Assembly (NCBI GenBank): GCA_963575745.1 | Contig: CAUYUJ010012102.1 | Coordinates: forward strand, 1 to 64,000 | DNA: 64,000 nucleotides | Reading direction: 5' to 3' | Origin: Prorocentrum cordatum | Lineage: Eukaryota > Sar > Dinophyceae > Prorocentrales > Prorocentraceae | Part shown: positions 8,132 through 17,060 of the stretch, in pieces | Numbering within the stretch: position 1 is the first letter of the stretch | Layout of the letters: the number at the start of each line of letters is the position of its first letter | The notes under the pieces: model-generated | Told to the model about the DNA's origin: nothing | Database searches by the model: none | The model's input: only the letters and a program-made list of their open reading frames with translations | Made by a program: the position numbers and the translations under genes

Positions 8132-9137
8132 CGGTGGATGGCCCCCCTTTAGCAGGAGTGCGGCCTCTATTCGGGCTCAAGCTCTCATTGAGCCCCACAG
8201 GGCGCCCAGGCCTATGCTCCTGAAATGGCTCTGAGCACGGTCCACAAACTGCGCTGGGTCTGTATAGTTTGCGTGCTGCAATGATATTTCGCAGCTGCGT
8301 CCGTACTTCTTCTATTTCAGCACGACGAATATTCGTCGCGAGCTGGTAGCCACCTCGCATGGACTTGCCTTGGGCATCTCTGTAGGCTGGGCTGCCTCTT
8401 CCGAAAGCAGAATGTTCACCCTTCCGACGCCTAGGGTCATCGTAGGCGAGCAATTGACCCCCCCGCCGGGCGGCATGCTCCTTTGGGCCTGCTTGCCTCC
8501 ATTCGCGGGGGAGCCGTTCTTGCGGATGAGGTTCCCTGAGGCGTGGATGAGAGCGAGACCTCCTGGCGCGCCCATCAGATGAAGCCGCTGACGCAGCCTG
8601 AGCGGGAGCCGGCGAGGGCTCCTGCGGGACCGCAGGCGGCGCATCTTGAGCGGGCAGGTCTCCATGCTGACTGGAGCCCGGCGCAATTGGCTCTTGTGCC
8701 GGTGGTGGTGTATCGGGCATGTCGGGACTGAAATCCACCTCCTCTTCACCGTTGACCTCCATCATGAGGACTGTGGTCTCGTCCTCGCACATCCCACATC
8801 CACCACCCTCTTCATCTTCTGACATAGGATTGCCGATGACGACGGTCATCGGTCCAGCCGGGACGGGCAGGTTTCCCTGCGTTGCCAGCGTCTGAGCATC
8901 GCCTGGCTGTCCCGGCGTAGGCGGTACGGTAGTCGGCTCAGGCTCGTTACCGAGCGCAGGCTGCCCGGCAATATTCCGCATGGCCGTGTGGTTGGGCCGC
9001 AATCCCGCCGCCTGGAGACCCCATCCTGGCGGAGGAATAGCCTGACCACGCATGGAGATGGCCCTTTCAAGGGCCTGGCGCCACCTCCCTCTGGAATACC
9101 ACATGTCGCTGCACGTCCTCAGGGTGCACGCTATCAA
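8058..9137 (-). CDS. Low-complexity Pro/Arg-rich segment of the polyprotein
   Basis: About 359 residues without a recognised domain: Pro-, Glu- and Arg-rich, with acidic patches (EDEEGGGCGMCEDE) and basic ones. The start is not an ATG. The frame follows the knuckle protein through a shift of one base, and passes into the Tpt1 frame near 8140-8152, where the sense strand reads AAAGGGGGGCC, a run prone to slippage or length error. It is best read as a linker of one long polyprotein. Hairpins at 8942, 8867 and 8654 encode LGNEP, QGNLP and HGDLP. Confidence 0.45.
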   Translation of the reverse strand: MIACTLRTCSDMWYSRGRWRQALERAISMRGQAIPPPGWGLQAAGLRPNHTAMRNIAGQPALGNEPEPTTVPPTPGQPGDAQTLATQGNLPVPAGPMTVVIGNPMSEDEEGGGCGMCEDETTVLMMEVNGEEEVDFSPDMPDTPPPAQEPIAPGSSQHGDLPAQDAPPAVPQEPSPAPAQAASAASSDGRARRSRSHPRLREPHPQERLPREWRQAGPKEHAARRGGQLLAYDDPRRRKGEHSAFGRGSPAYRDAQGKSMRGGYQLATNIRRAEIEEVRTQLRNIIAARKLYRPSAVCGPCSEPFQEHRPGRPVGLNESLSPNRGRTPAKGGPSTVGSDDTSRDRRDQPSSRNHGSYEA

Positions 9138-10191
9138 TGAGAGTGAGGGCCGCCAGCACTAACTCCGAGTCGTCACAGGCATCAGTGTCTTGTAGCATCA
9201 TGTGGCCAGCTTCGATACTCTCTTGACTCTCGGGATATGCTACGACCAATACAGCGTGCATCTTCATGAGGGTCTGCAGTAGCGTGTGCGGTCCGTACTC
9301 GCCTGTGGCAAGCGAGCCAGGTGGTATAAATGGGTCCCCTGGCACGCCCGTCACGAACGCTTGAGATTCTAGCTTCATCAGATCAGCATAGTTTGGAGGA
9401 TATACAGGAGTAAGCCTGTTTCCAAGCATAAGGTCGGGTTGAGGTTGAAGGTTGCGATCAACCTCCGAAGGTGAGGCTTGAACAGTATTATTTTCGCCAC
9501 TACTCTCGTAGGCCATGATGTTGCCTGGGTTACCGAACATCCAGTCAAAGAAGGATAAAGGCTGGTTTCCCAGCGTTCCATGTTCCACAGGCGTAAGCTC
9601 GTTATTACCGACGACGAACCTGTGGAGGTACTCGAGGTAGTACGCGTACAGTCCGTGGCCGTACGCCTCGAGCTCATCCAAATTGTCCATGCTGCTGGCC
9701 CAAGTGAAAAATATCTGTTCCATGGCCTCAGAATCTTGGAGGCTCAGATATTCAATAACTGGTTCACTTGAGCCGAAATGGACTTCGGTCGATCTGCCCT
9801 TTCCAGTTCCCTTCGCTGGACAATATTTTACAAGATGATCGGTACTATCACACTCATGGCACTTTAGGATCTGGCCGTCTCTACCTCGCGGGTTTCCCCG
9901 CCTACCTTTGCCTTTGCCTGAGGTATCTCTACGGCCTTTACCACAGCTTTTTCCCCCGACAAATATCTCATCATACTGGTCACCTGAGAGCCAATGGAGG
10001 AATGCCGTGATGCCCCGTTCATTTAACCTACGGCGACTCCGTTTGCCTTTACCTTGTCCTTTGGAACTCCTCCGTATCCTCCTCCTAACACGACGCGCTG
10101 GTTTTCGTGTGAACCTCCTCCACCTCCGCTTTGCCTGCTGTAATAACCAGAACAGGTGTTCGGCACGCTGATTGTCACTTTCCATATGCAT
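9067..10191 (-). CDS. Nucleocapsid-like protein with CCHC zinc knuckle
   Basis: A 374-residue frame starting with ATG. Residues 20-50 are very Arg/Lys-rich, followed by a Gly-Lys-Gly-rich tract and a retroviral-type zinc knuckle, CHECDSTDHLVKYC (CX2CX4HX4C, residues 111-124). This is the normal RNA-binding signature of the nucleocapsid part of Gag. The remaining 250 residues are acidic to neutral and unrecognised. The frame is the same as that of the gag-like ORF, separated from it by about 150 nt including a stop. It overlaps the next ORF by about 70 nt in another frame. Hairpins at 9888, 9561 and 9414 encode RGNPR, LGNQP and LGNRL. Function is to package element RNA by family analogy. Confidence 0.65.
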   Translation of the reverse strand: MHMESDNQRAEHLFWLLQQAKRRWRRFTRKPARRVRRRIRRSSKGQGKGKRSRRRLNERGITAFLHWLSGDQYDEIFVGGKSCGKGRRDTSGKGKGRRGNPRGRDGQILKCHECDSTDHLVKYCPAKGTGKGRSTEVHFGSSEPVIEYLSLQDSEAMEQIFFTWASSMDNLDELEAYGHGLYAYYLEYLHRFVVGNNELTPVEHGTLGNQPLSFFDWMFGNPGNIMAYESSGENNTVQASPSEVDRNLQPQPDLMLGNRLTPVYPPNYADLMKLESQAFVTGVPGDPFIPPGSLATGEYGPHTLLQTLMKMHAVLVVAYPESQESIEAGHMMLQDTDACDDSELVLAALTLIDSVHPEDVQRHVVFQREVAPGP

Positions 10192-10338
10192 GATATCTGA
10201 CCAGTCTGAAGGTTCAACACCGTCTGATGATATGGTATCGGTGTCGGTGCCGGAGTCGAAATCGTTGTCTCCCAGGTAGGTAGATACACCGTCGTTTAGG
10301 GGGTTTGCTTCACCCCATAAAGAACGGTGTGGTTGAGG

Positions 10339-11295
10339 TTATCTAGGAGGAGGGCTGGTTGCCCAGCTTGGTTGTGGTCGATCCCCTGTTAGTAGGGCAG
10401 TAGATTCTCCAGGATCGTCGGCCCATATGCTTGAGGGCCCGTTGCCAGGCTGAGCTTCAGTGGTTAAGGTGGCGTAGAAATTTCCACTGCCAGTTCCCCT
10501 TCCCCTTCCAAATACTGATCCTATGTTGCCAGGAGACCGTTCTGACAGATGGCCTATCGAACGCATCCTCTCCAACAACTCATCATACTGTTGCTGTGTT
10601 CGGGGCATTTGGTGGTTGAGTGGCTCTAAGAGTTGCATGGCTCGCTGGTTGCCAACGCCTAGGGCGCGGAATAGGATAGTAGTGAGCAGTTGGAAGTTGG
10701 GAAGGTCAAACCCCACCGACTGTGCCTCAAGACGGGCCATCTCGAACCGAGTGAGGGTTACATCGATTCGTTCTCCGTGAGGCAAATGAAAGTCGATGAG
10801 CTGTGTGCCTGAAGTGAGCTGGCGCTCATCTTCCAGGCGTTCGAACTTCATGCTTAAGAAGAACATAATGTAGGTTGCTGGGTCGGTATGGGCACCATCG
10901 ATGTCCGCGCCGTAGTTTATGATGTCAGGTGGTACCCTCATGGCGAGTGTCCTCGCTAGGCCGCCCAGGCCGCGTTGTATGGCGGCTGCTTGGGCCTGTG
11001 GCGTCATGCGTCTACTTGTGACGTTGAGCCACGCGTTGACCTCGTAAACGTACTCGCGGAAAGGAACGTTGCCTTGAGGGTCCCAGTATGGGCCATGTGT
11101 TTGCCCATCGGTGCTGTTATCTCCTCGGCGCATGTGTCCGATTGTTGCCCCCAGCGCAAACCATATGATGGCGAAGATAACCAGCCCAAGGCTGTGAAGA
11201 TATGGGTGGTTCTCAGGCGCGTTGCCGCGATGGGGTAGCGCCTTGTCAAGTCTTCGAGGCGCTTTATCTTGCGGGTCTCCCCGCCTCTGCTTCAA
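10339..11295 (-). CDS. Gag-like protein of the retroelement
   Basis: About 318 residues. After a basic start there is one predicted membrane segment (LHSLGLVIFAIIWFALG, near residues 34-50). A helical central part follows with a conserved-looking FREYVYEVNAWLNVTSRRM segment and an LLE.MRSIGHL end, consistent in size and character with the capsid part of LTR-element Gag. The end is rich in Gly and Ser. There is no ATG at the chosen start (TTG); the frame is open about 65 nt further upstream, so the true start is unknown. GNRA-type hairpins interrupt it at 11271, 11217 and 10437 (peptides RGDPQ, RGNAP, PGNGP). The frame ends at 10339, next to a hairpin read in another phase, which suggests frame decay. 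Assignment rests on position and character, not on a recognised domain. Confidence 0.5.
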   Translation of the reverse strand: MKQRRGDPQDKAPRRLDKALPHRGNAPENHPYLHSLGLVIFAIIWFALGATIGHMRRGDNSTDGQTHGPYWDPQGNVPFREYVYEVNAWLNVTSRRMTPQAQAAAIQRGLGGLARTLAMRVPPDIINYGADIDGAHTDPATYIMFFLSMKFERLEDERQLTSGTQLIDFHLPHGERIDVTLTRFEMARLEAQSVGFDLPNFQLLTTILFRALGVGNQRAMQLLEPLNHQMPRTQQQYDELLERMRSIGHLSERSPGNIGSVFGRGRGTGSGNFYATLTTEAQPGNGPSSIWADDPGESTALLTGDRPQPSWATSPPPR

Positions 11296-11718
11296 GTGCT
11301 GCGCTTTTGGCTCGTGGGTAGTAGCGCAGTGATGAAGCGTATATGGTGCAAATTTAATTGTCTAGACGTCGTGCCTCTCGTGTTGCTTCTTGCTCTTGAA
11401 TTGATCCTCGTAAATGTAGTTGGAGTGGTGGCGCAGGGTGGTAGTTGGTCACGAAGATCGTGCCGGATAGCGTGAGGATAAGAATAGCAAGAGCTGACCA
11501 CACGAGAGTGCGGCCAGCTCCGCTACCAAGTCTGAAGTGACTATGGTAAGTCAAACAGCATCCGATTCCATGGGGAGCGGATTGCAAATAGCGCTCGGTA
11601 TCGTACTGAGGTTGTTCAGTAAGAGGAATGGACGGTTAAGATGGGATAAGATCGATGTAGTGATCTTTCCAGCACATAGCGAACACAAGCAGTGTCCAGG
11701 CAAATAGGGCGCGCGTGC
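11296..11718 (-). other. Leader region of the retroelement
   Basis: No convincing gene. The gag frame stays open up to a stop at about 11362 without an ATG. A short frame at 11354-11587 encodes one hydrophobic segment (LVWSALAILILTLSG), matching the single hydrophobic stretch near the N terminus of the gag-like ORF. Whether this is a membrane-anchored leader peptide or chance cannot be decided. Confidence 0.3.
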
Positions 11719-11737
11719 CTTGAGCCAAAGGCAACGG
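11719..11737 (-). other. DinoSL relic at the 5' end of the retroelement
   Basis: On the minus strand the sequence matches the 21-nt DinoSL core except for a 2-base deletion and one substitution; the last 11 bases are an exact match. It lies about 420 nt upstream of the gag-like ORF and in the same orientation. It also overlaps a possible hairpin (TGCCTT / AAGGCA), so structure is an alternative explanation. Confidence 0.5.
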
Positions 11738-11759
11738 CGCGCGAGCTATACTCCCGATC

Positions 11760-12290
11760 CTATATAACATCTCCCAAAGAGCTACCCTTAAAGTTCTGCC
11801 GCTTCAAGGTCGAGTGGAGGCCCGCTACCTGGGAATAGGAGGGTACCTTCTCTGATGACGTCGACATAACGACGAGCACCACGAGTGCGCTCGAGATCTT
11901 GAAGGAATCATACTGGGCGGTACCATGCATTTGTTCGTTAGACAAACGCCAGTGCTCCCAACATATTAATCCAAGCCCCGCCAACAATAAGAACAATGAC
12001 CACACCCGGCCCGAAGCACTTTCCCAAACCAACTCGTCCTTGTCTCCAAAAAAAACGAGTTGACATTCCGTGAAGGTCGGCGGTATGCGGTGCCTGGCAC
12101 GTAGGACTCCGAGTATTCGAATTCGGCTGTCCATGGCAATCCGAGCTTTCGTAGCGGCTCGGCGTAGCTCTTCCGCTCGGTGGAAATATTGTACCGGATC
12201 GGTAGACAGGCACTCGGAATCTATGATCGTCGGGGAGCAACGTCGCTGGTAAGACGCTGTGTGAACGAAAACCCGCTGCATAGGTGAAAA
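11760..12290 (-). pseudogene. Integrase C-terminal part in a shifted frame
   Basis: Continues the integrase after a frame break: WFSPMQRVFVHTASYQR, then RAEELRRAATKARIAMDSRIRILGVLRARHRIPP, a helical region typical of the end of dinoflagellate retroelement integrases, followed by a hydrophobic segment (VWSLFLLLAGLGLICW). The line runs to 11760, just before the DinoSL relic of the next element. Broken copy, not expected to work. Confidence 0.5.
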
Positions 12291-13081
12291 CCACTCCGGT
12301 CCTGGTAACGGTTCCGAACAGTGCAACACGACTCTCCAATAGCATGCCATTCGGCTGGAGTACCCGGAGCTACCCGATGAACGGCTGAACGGAGCTGTCG
12401 TGTCCAATATTTTCCACCGCGATCCGTTCGACCGTTTTGCCGTGGAGAGCGGGCATCAGTAGGGGACAAGCACGCGCCATTGTTTTGCATGTTATCGGCG
12501 AAGGTTCTCTGAAGCTCCGTTCCAGGGTCAACTGCGAAAACCTCTGGCATGCCAATAACTCGCGCCCATGTGCGTACACCTGCCATGCTAGATCTGCCCA
12601 TAGCTCCAACTAGCTGAAAAGAAATGCCGCAACAACTGATACTGATCCAACAATGCGGTGCGTCATCGAGCGGGCACTTGATCTCGACCAAATCAATGCC
12701 AGCATGGTTGAAACGATAAGACTTGGGAACATCAGCAGGACGGCGAGCATAGAGTCGTTTGCGCGCATCGCAATCGTCGCGCTTCAAGTGTTTCACCCCC
12801 CAGCGTGCTACCTCAGGCTGAGCATTGCCCCGTCTCAGAAGCCGAGCGAAGTCTCGATTCCCAGGGCGACCAGAATTGTCTAGGGCAAGTTCGAGGTAGG
12901 CCAGCTGATCGTCGGGGGGCGTCCAATCTGGCTGAGCAAATACTTCACCATCGCTATCGGGTTCGGCGTTGGGAGCGTCAACCAGAATCTCCACGCCCAT
13001 CTTCTGCATGAGCTGCTTCCAAGGGAAGAGCGAGGCTGGTTCTTGGCTGAGAGTACCTGCTTGCTCGCTTTGACCTGTCAA
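12221..13081 (-). pseudogene. Retroelement integrase core, frameshifted
   Basis: 286-residue frame. From HAGIDLVEIKCPLDD the sequence follows a retroviral-type integrase core: first Asp in IDLVEI, CWISISCCG strand, second Asp in EVFAVDPGTELQ, then SPRQNGRTDRGGKYW where most members have Asn-Gly-x-x-Glu-Arg. The third catalytic residue is therefore Asp instead of Glu. Upstream (residues 65-110) is an Arg-rich helical part without the HHCC finger. Near 12290 the frame breaks and homology continues in the next entry. This belongs to a different, more decayed element than the one at 1-11.7 kb, since it lies upstream of that element's 5' end. Confidence 0.65.
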
Positions 13082-13309
13082 TGGGAAATGGTTCCAATGC
13101 CGTCCTCATCGGGCCCCGACGCTGGTGGTCTTCCGCAAAATCAATCGCCATTCTCCTCTACTCGCCTCGGCCGCTTCGACCAAATGCAGCGCGGTGGACT
13201 GCCTGGGGCCCCTGGCCGAGACAGGTGCTCAGTGGGCAGGTGCTTGCCAGGAACGCGTTAGCGAATATCGCGCTGGCAGCGGCCTCGCGGTAAACGAGAG
13301 CACGGCCAG

Positions 13310-14153
13310 TCAATTTGCGTTGTTCAAGGTGCGAGCAGAAGACGGTTCAGACCCAAAATATTGTATACATTCGGTGGTGCCATCTGAGTAGACATCCCCT
13401 GTCATCCGCTCGCCGGCGAAATCGCCTGCAAATGGGGCGCCGACGGGGTCGTCAGGATTGAAGGAGGCGTCGCCAGGTTCCTGATGCACTCGAACATGGG
13501 CCCTGCGACCGTCGGCGGCATCTTCTGCCTTCGAATCCACCCGGCGTCGCGCTCTTCCACGACCGTCTCGAAGCTGCTCCCGTTCAGGGTGTTCTCGCGC
13601 ATCTCGCGCTCGGCCGCGCGCGTGGCCAAGCGTCGGAGAGGTTGATGCGACGCTGCGGCACCCGACTCGTGAGTCCTCATGCGCCGCTCGCAGCGCTGGA
13701 AGTCCATCTCGTAGATCTCCTTGAAGGCGTGGCCCGGTAAGCTCCCGAACGTTGCCCGTTCCACGTGGCCTGGGGCATTCGGGGCGATGGGGCCGTCGAT
13801 CTGGGGCCTCGCCCAGGCCGTCGCACGTCCACCACTGGCTCATGTTGTTGCCCCGATGGCGCATGGCCTCTTCGGGGCGCGCGCGCGGCGCAGTTCTCTC
13901 GGTGCCCGAGCCGTCGGGCCCCGGCCTCCTGCCCACCGCGAACCGCTCCTCGCTGCTGATCTTCAGAAACCAGAGAAAAGGTTATGGGTCGCGAGGCCGT
14001 TGCGTGGATAATGCCGCCCCCTGATCCAGGCTCCCGGTGTCCCCGAGCAGCTTGTAGTAGGCGTTCGCCCCGGCGCGGGCCTCCGCAGGGCGCCCCGTGG
14101 CCACGCGGTCGTGACTGGAGAACGCCCTCGGACAAAACTGCCCCCATTTCCAC
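13310..14153 (-). pseudogene. Degenerate polyprotein region upstream of the integrase
   Basis: Three overlapping minus-strand frames of 120-208 residues, Arg-rich and with no stable domain. MRHRGNNMSQWWTCDGLG in one frame resembles a Cys-containing motif seen in retroelement polyproteins, but a single fragment is weak evidence. Base composition is GC-rich, which keeps spurious frames open. Reading frame unknown. Confidence 0.25.
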
Positions 14154-14321
14154 GTCCGCTTCTCTGGGGTCACCGTGGACTGACTGTACCTGGTCGGAGG
14201 GCCCAGCTGCGGCCCCCCCATGACATGCACGCGCTCCGCGCGGTTCAACGTCGCGCGGAGTGTCGGTTGAATAAACAATTGGCTGAGAAAAAGGGCAGAT
14301 GAGTTGATGCCACCTGCGGAC

Positions 14322-14830
14322 TCACGTGGGACACAGCGCCCCCGGCCCCGCGACCCGGTAGTTCCCCTGAGTCTTGCGGGAGACCTTTCTGATGTATCGA
14401 TTTCGTTGCCAATCTTCCCTGGGGAAAGCAAAAATCTTGATATTGGTGTGTTTGCCCGCCCCAACCTCGCGCGCTCTCGACTGGCTGCCGTCGAGCGCCT
14501 TCCAAGTGACGGCGCCACCTGGCAAGTAAAGAACCACGCCATGCTGTCTGAGCGTCTCCACTGGGAGCCGCGATGGCACATCACATACAATCGAACGCAC
14601 AGTGAGGGCACCCCAATTCTTTGACGCGAAAACAGGCGAGGTCCTGCTGGATAGTACAGGTTGATCCTCCACCGCCCATGGCGTCCATTTTCAGAATGGA
14701 CATCTGCATGGGCTTCAGGCCGTCGGTCTCTCCCGAATAAATCACCATTTCTCGCGCTGGCCTTTGCCGCGCGCTCCATGCTGAACTCCAGCGCCCACCG
14801 CGCCAAAAGCCCACCTGAACCTGAAGTCAA
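14322..14830 (-). pseudogene. Possible retropepsin-like fragment of the second element
   Basis: Two minus frames (14322-14672 and 14581-14814) carry ALTVRSIVCDVPSRLPVETLRQHGVVLYLPGGAVTWKALDG. A Leu-Pro ... Leu-x-x-x-Gly-V-V-L/I-D-L pattern is usual after the second half of retroviral-type proteases in such elements. The Asp-x-Gly triplet is not visible. Weak call from pattern only. Confidence 0.3.
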
Positions 14831-14900
14831 ATAGAAACGTGATCTCTAGCGTCGGCAGTAGCGAACATAGGAAAGGCGAAGTAACTGACTCCAGACTGGA

Positions 14901-15413
14901 TCACAAGTTCCCGTTGACAAGCGCCACGCGGATCATCATCTGTTTCGAGGGGAACTGCTCCACTGCTCCACCGCTTCGGTCGGGCATGTCCAATGCGTTT
15001 CCCTCGGCGTTCCCTCGCGGGAGCCTCTGGGCTTGCCCTTTGGGGGTTGCTGCTTGGGAAAAAAAAAAAGCGTCCAAGCTTGATTTGTGTGAGTGCAGTC
15101 GTACCTGGCCGTGAATAACGCAGATGGCGACGGCCTGGCCCTCCTCTAGAACCGCGTCATCGGGCAAGCCCCCAACTGCGAAGATGACATCGTCGTCGTC
15201 CGCGCACTTGATGGCCTCAGTCATGATCTCGTTTTCCTCATTGGGCTCTGGCAGAGTGAACGCAGACTGCTGCGTGAAAACCCATTGGGTGTCGTCGCGA
15301 TCCGACGCCAGATCCTCGCCTCCGCCACCATCTCCACGATGTCCGATAAACTGCGAGGAAGAACGCATGGCATGGATGCGACGGCCGCCTTCGCCAGAAG
15401 GGTGGCCGCTCAA
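14901..15413 (-). CDS. Unrecognised ORF at the 5' side of the second element
   Basis: 170 residues, no ATG at the upstream end. Gly/Arg-rich start, then an acidic stretch EPNEENEIMTEAIKCADDDDVIFAVGG and a hydrophobic part. No family recognised. It lies on the same strand as the protease-like and integrase fragments downstream, so it may be the Gag or early Pol part of that element. Confidence 0.25.
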   Translation of the reverse strand: MSGHPSGEGGRRIHAMRSSSQFIGHRGDGGGGEDLASDRDDTQWVFTQQSAFTLPEPNEENEIMTEAIKCADDDDVIFAVGGLPDDAVLEEGQAVAICVIHGQVRLHSHKSSLDAFFFSQAATPKGQAQRLPRGNAEGNALDMPDRSGGAVEQFPSKQMMIRVALVNGNL

Positions 15414-15539
15414 GCTTCCGACGTTTTTCGCGCGCCAAGTCGAAGTCGCATGGCCCTATCTGTCCAATGCTCAGCCGCGTCCAAAGCAAAGCCATTGAGC
15501 TTGGATTAACTCACTTGGCGCGCGCCTGGGTTTGAGCAG

Positions 15540-15862
15540 TTAGAACTTGAGTTATAACCCAGACATGTCAGCATATAACATCAACAACCCAACGTATAAG
15601 TCCAACACGTACGCCCATGTAAGATACAACTGTCCAGAAACTTACATCTTTCATCGCCACATATAAGCCCACATGTTCACATACCGTAGCTGGAACACAA
15701 GTGAGATATACATACCGTTAACCTACATGCGACTTTGCACCAACAGACATACAACTCGTTGTAGCACATACAACAATTACGACAAGTTACAAACAGTTAC
15801 TAAATACATACGAACACATACAAAATAGTTAGAAACAGTTACGAAATAGTTGCCACAACCTC
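15540..15862. repeat. AT-rich stretch with AGTTAGAAAC-type repeats
   Basis: Unusually AT-rich for this window. It contains repeated ACATA/CATATA words and, at 15795-15855, imperfect copies of a 10-bp unit AGTTAGAAAC. The same unit forms a clean array at 34621-34712, beside the other decayed retroelement. Confidence 0.5.
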
Positions 15863-16989
15863 CAAAATGGCCCAAGACCTTCTAGGTGGCCTTCAAGCGA
15901 GGAGGAGAAGGAGGAGGAAAAGAAAGAGAGGGGGGAGGGGGGCCAGGAGGAGAGGGGGGAGGGGGACCAGGAGGAAGGAGGACGGAGAAGGAGGAGGAAG
16001 AGAAGGAGGAGGAGGAGGAGGCGACAGGAGGCTGCCCACCGTTGTCTCATGTCTCACGTTGCCCTCCCCCGAAAGACGGCCCCAGGAGGCTCAGGAATCC
16101 GCGCGAGGCCCCAGGAGGCCATCGGGGATCAGGGGGCCTCGTCGACCGCCGCGTGTTGGCTCCGCCTCGCGCGGCCCGCGCGGGCGGCCCGGGCGCGGGC
16201 GCTGCGATATTGCAGCGGTGCAGGCCCGATTTCTTCGAGTGGGAGGGTGGGAGAGAAGGAAGGAGCACCTGTGGACAGGAGGGGCGATCTGAAAACTAAC
16301 CCCACAAGCCAAGTTACAACCCCCCAACCCTCCCCCCAGCCTCGAACCGCTCCCACGCGGTAGGAGTTGTTATCCCTGGCCACGTTTCGGAAAGGATGTA
16401 ATTCAAACAGATCGCCCCCCCTTTCGCTCATCATATCAATAATATGTGGGGGCAAATTGCCGAAACATGGGAGGAAGCCATCTTGGGTTCGGTCGTGTGC
16501 TCGATCCTCAGCTACCTATCAGATCCTACTAGCTTTCTTATCTTACTGCTCCTCCTCATCATCCTCCGCCCCTTGGCGTTTCGCAATCCTCCTCCGCTCC
16601 CTGCCGCTCGCAAAGTTCAGTGCCCTTCCCCCTGCCCCCCTTCCTCCTCCCTCCTGTTCCCCCCTCTCTCCATCCACTTCTCATGTCTCTTCTGATCGTT
16701 CTCACTTCCATTTCAGCTGCAGTCGCGTCCTCCATAAGATCCTCCTCCCGCCTCCTCCTTGTCCTCATCATCCTCCTCCTCGCGCTTCTACCCCTGTCAG
16801 CTCGGCGAGGTTCAGAACAATATCGGAATGAGGGGTTTCCGCTCACGCGAATTCATTTAAAAACGTGTGTTTATTATGATGGGATGCCCTTTCCAGCTTG
16901 GACCCGCCAGCGTGTAATTCGTTTCTTTGTGGGTCTATGTTCACTGGGCATGTGTGCTCGTGCTCCCGATCTGCACTATCGTGGGCACA
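15863..16989. other. Gene-free stretch with purine tract
   Basis: 15897-16022 is a nearly pure GGA/GGGGA tract. The rest shows Pro/Arg-rich frames on both strands without domain signatures, and a pyrimidine-rich part at 16545-16800. No gene supported. Confidence 0.5.
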
Positions 16990-17011
16990 TCCGTAACCAT
17001 TTTGGCTCCAG
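16990..17011 (+). other. DinoSL relic upstream of a gene
   Basis: 22 bases matching the DinoSL with two substitutions (G to A in CCGTAGCC, and CTCAAG to CTCCAG). It lies 50 nt before the ATG of the next gene in the same orientation. Shortly after it comes GCGGGTTTCGCTTGCGAGG, resembling the sequence that follows the DinoSL at 57099. Confidence 0.75.
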
Positions 17012-17060
17012 CGGGTTTCGCTTGCGAGGTGCTGCGCGCGCCTGGCACGTCGCCTCCGCG

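Larger units (their letters stand above)
298..11284 (-). repeat. Family of in-frame GNRA-tetraloop hairpins within the retroelement
   Basis: 14-nt units, 5-bp stem and 4-nt loop, starting at 298, 808, 1907, 2162, 2781, 2811, 3224, 3313, 3848, 3881, 4391, 4472, 4981, 5391, 5593, 5902, 6163, 7306, 7387, 7963, 8654, 8867, 8942, 9414, 9561, 9888, 10354, 10437, 11217 and 11271. On the sense (minus) strand all loops fit GNRA: GAAA mostly, GCAA, GAGA, GUAA and GGAA. Stems differ but stay paired, e.g. GCAGG/CCTGC, GCGGG/CCCGC, GCGAG/CTCGC, GCTGG/CCAGC, GCTCG/CGAGC, some by G-U. One stem pair is lost at 8654 and one at 11217. Twenty-four are read in one codon phase giving x-G-N/D-x-x. The sites at 2781, 2811, 3313, 5391 and 10354 are read in other phases and 298 is unclear. 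A related copy lies at 36296. Confidence 0.85.
1..11737 (-). mobile_element. Copia-ordered dinoflagellate retroelement, cut by the left edge
   Basis: A run of minus-strand reading frames with retroelement signatures, read from high to low coordinates: gag-like ORF, CCHC knuckle protein, Tpt1/RING polyprotein, retropepsin-like ORF, methyltransferase-like domain, zinc motif. Integrase and reverse transcriptase are not seen and should lie beyond position 1; protease before integrase is the Copia order, supported by the related copy at 34.8-37.4 kb where integrase follows the zinc motif. The 5' limit is set at a DinoSL relic. No long terminal repeat could be recognised. The frame changes near 9.1, 8.14 and 4.5-4.6 kb and has stops at 10339, 3942, 2865 and 2457, so the copy is either decayed or uses recoding and re-initiation. 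Confidence 0.75.

Noticed and set aside
298-11284. CRISPR-like or transposon-end explanation for the recurrent GCAGGTTTCCCTGC word
   Set aside because: Spacing is irregular (30-1100 nt), there are no spacers of constant size, most copies keep the reading phase, and stems vary with compensation, so a hairpin family fits better.
11719-11737. Hairpin-only explanation for the DinoSL-like word
   Set aside because: The TGCCTT/AAGGCA pairing is real, but an 11-base exact match to the leader end upstream of the element in the right orientation is unlikely by chance; kept as a relic with moderate confidence.
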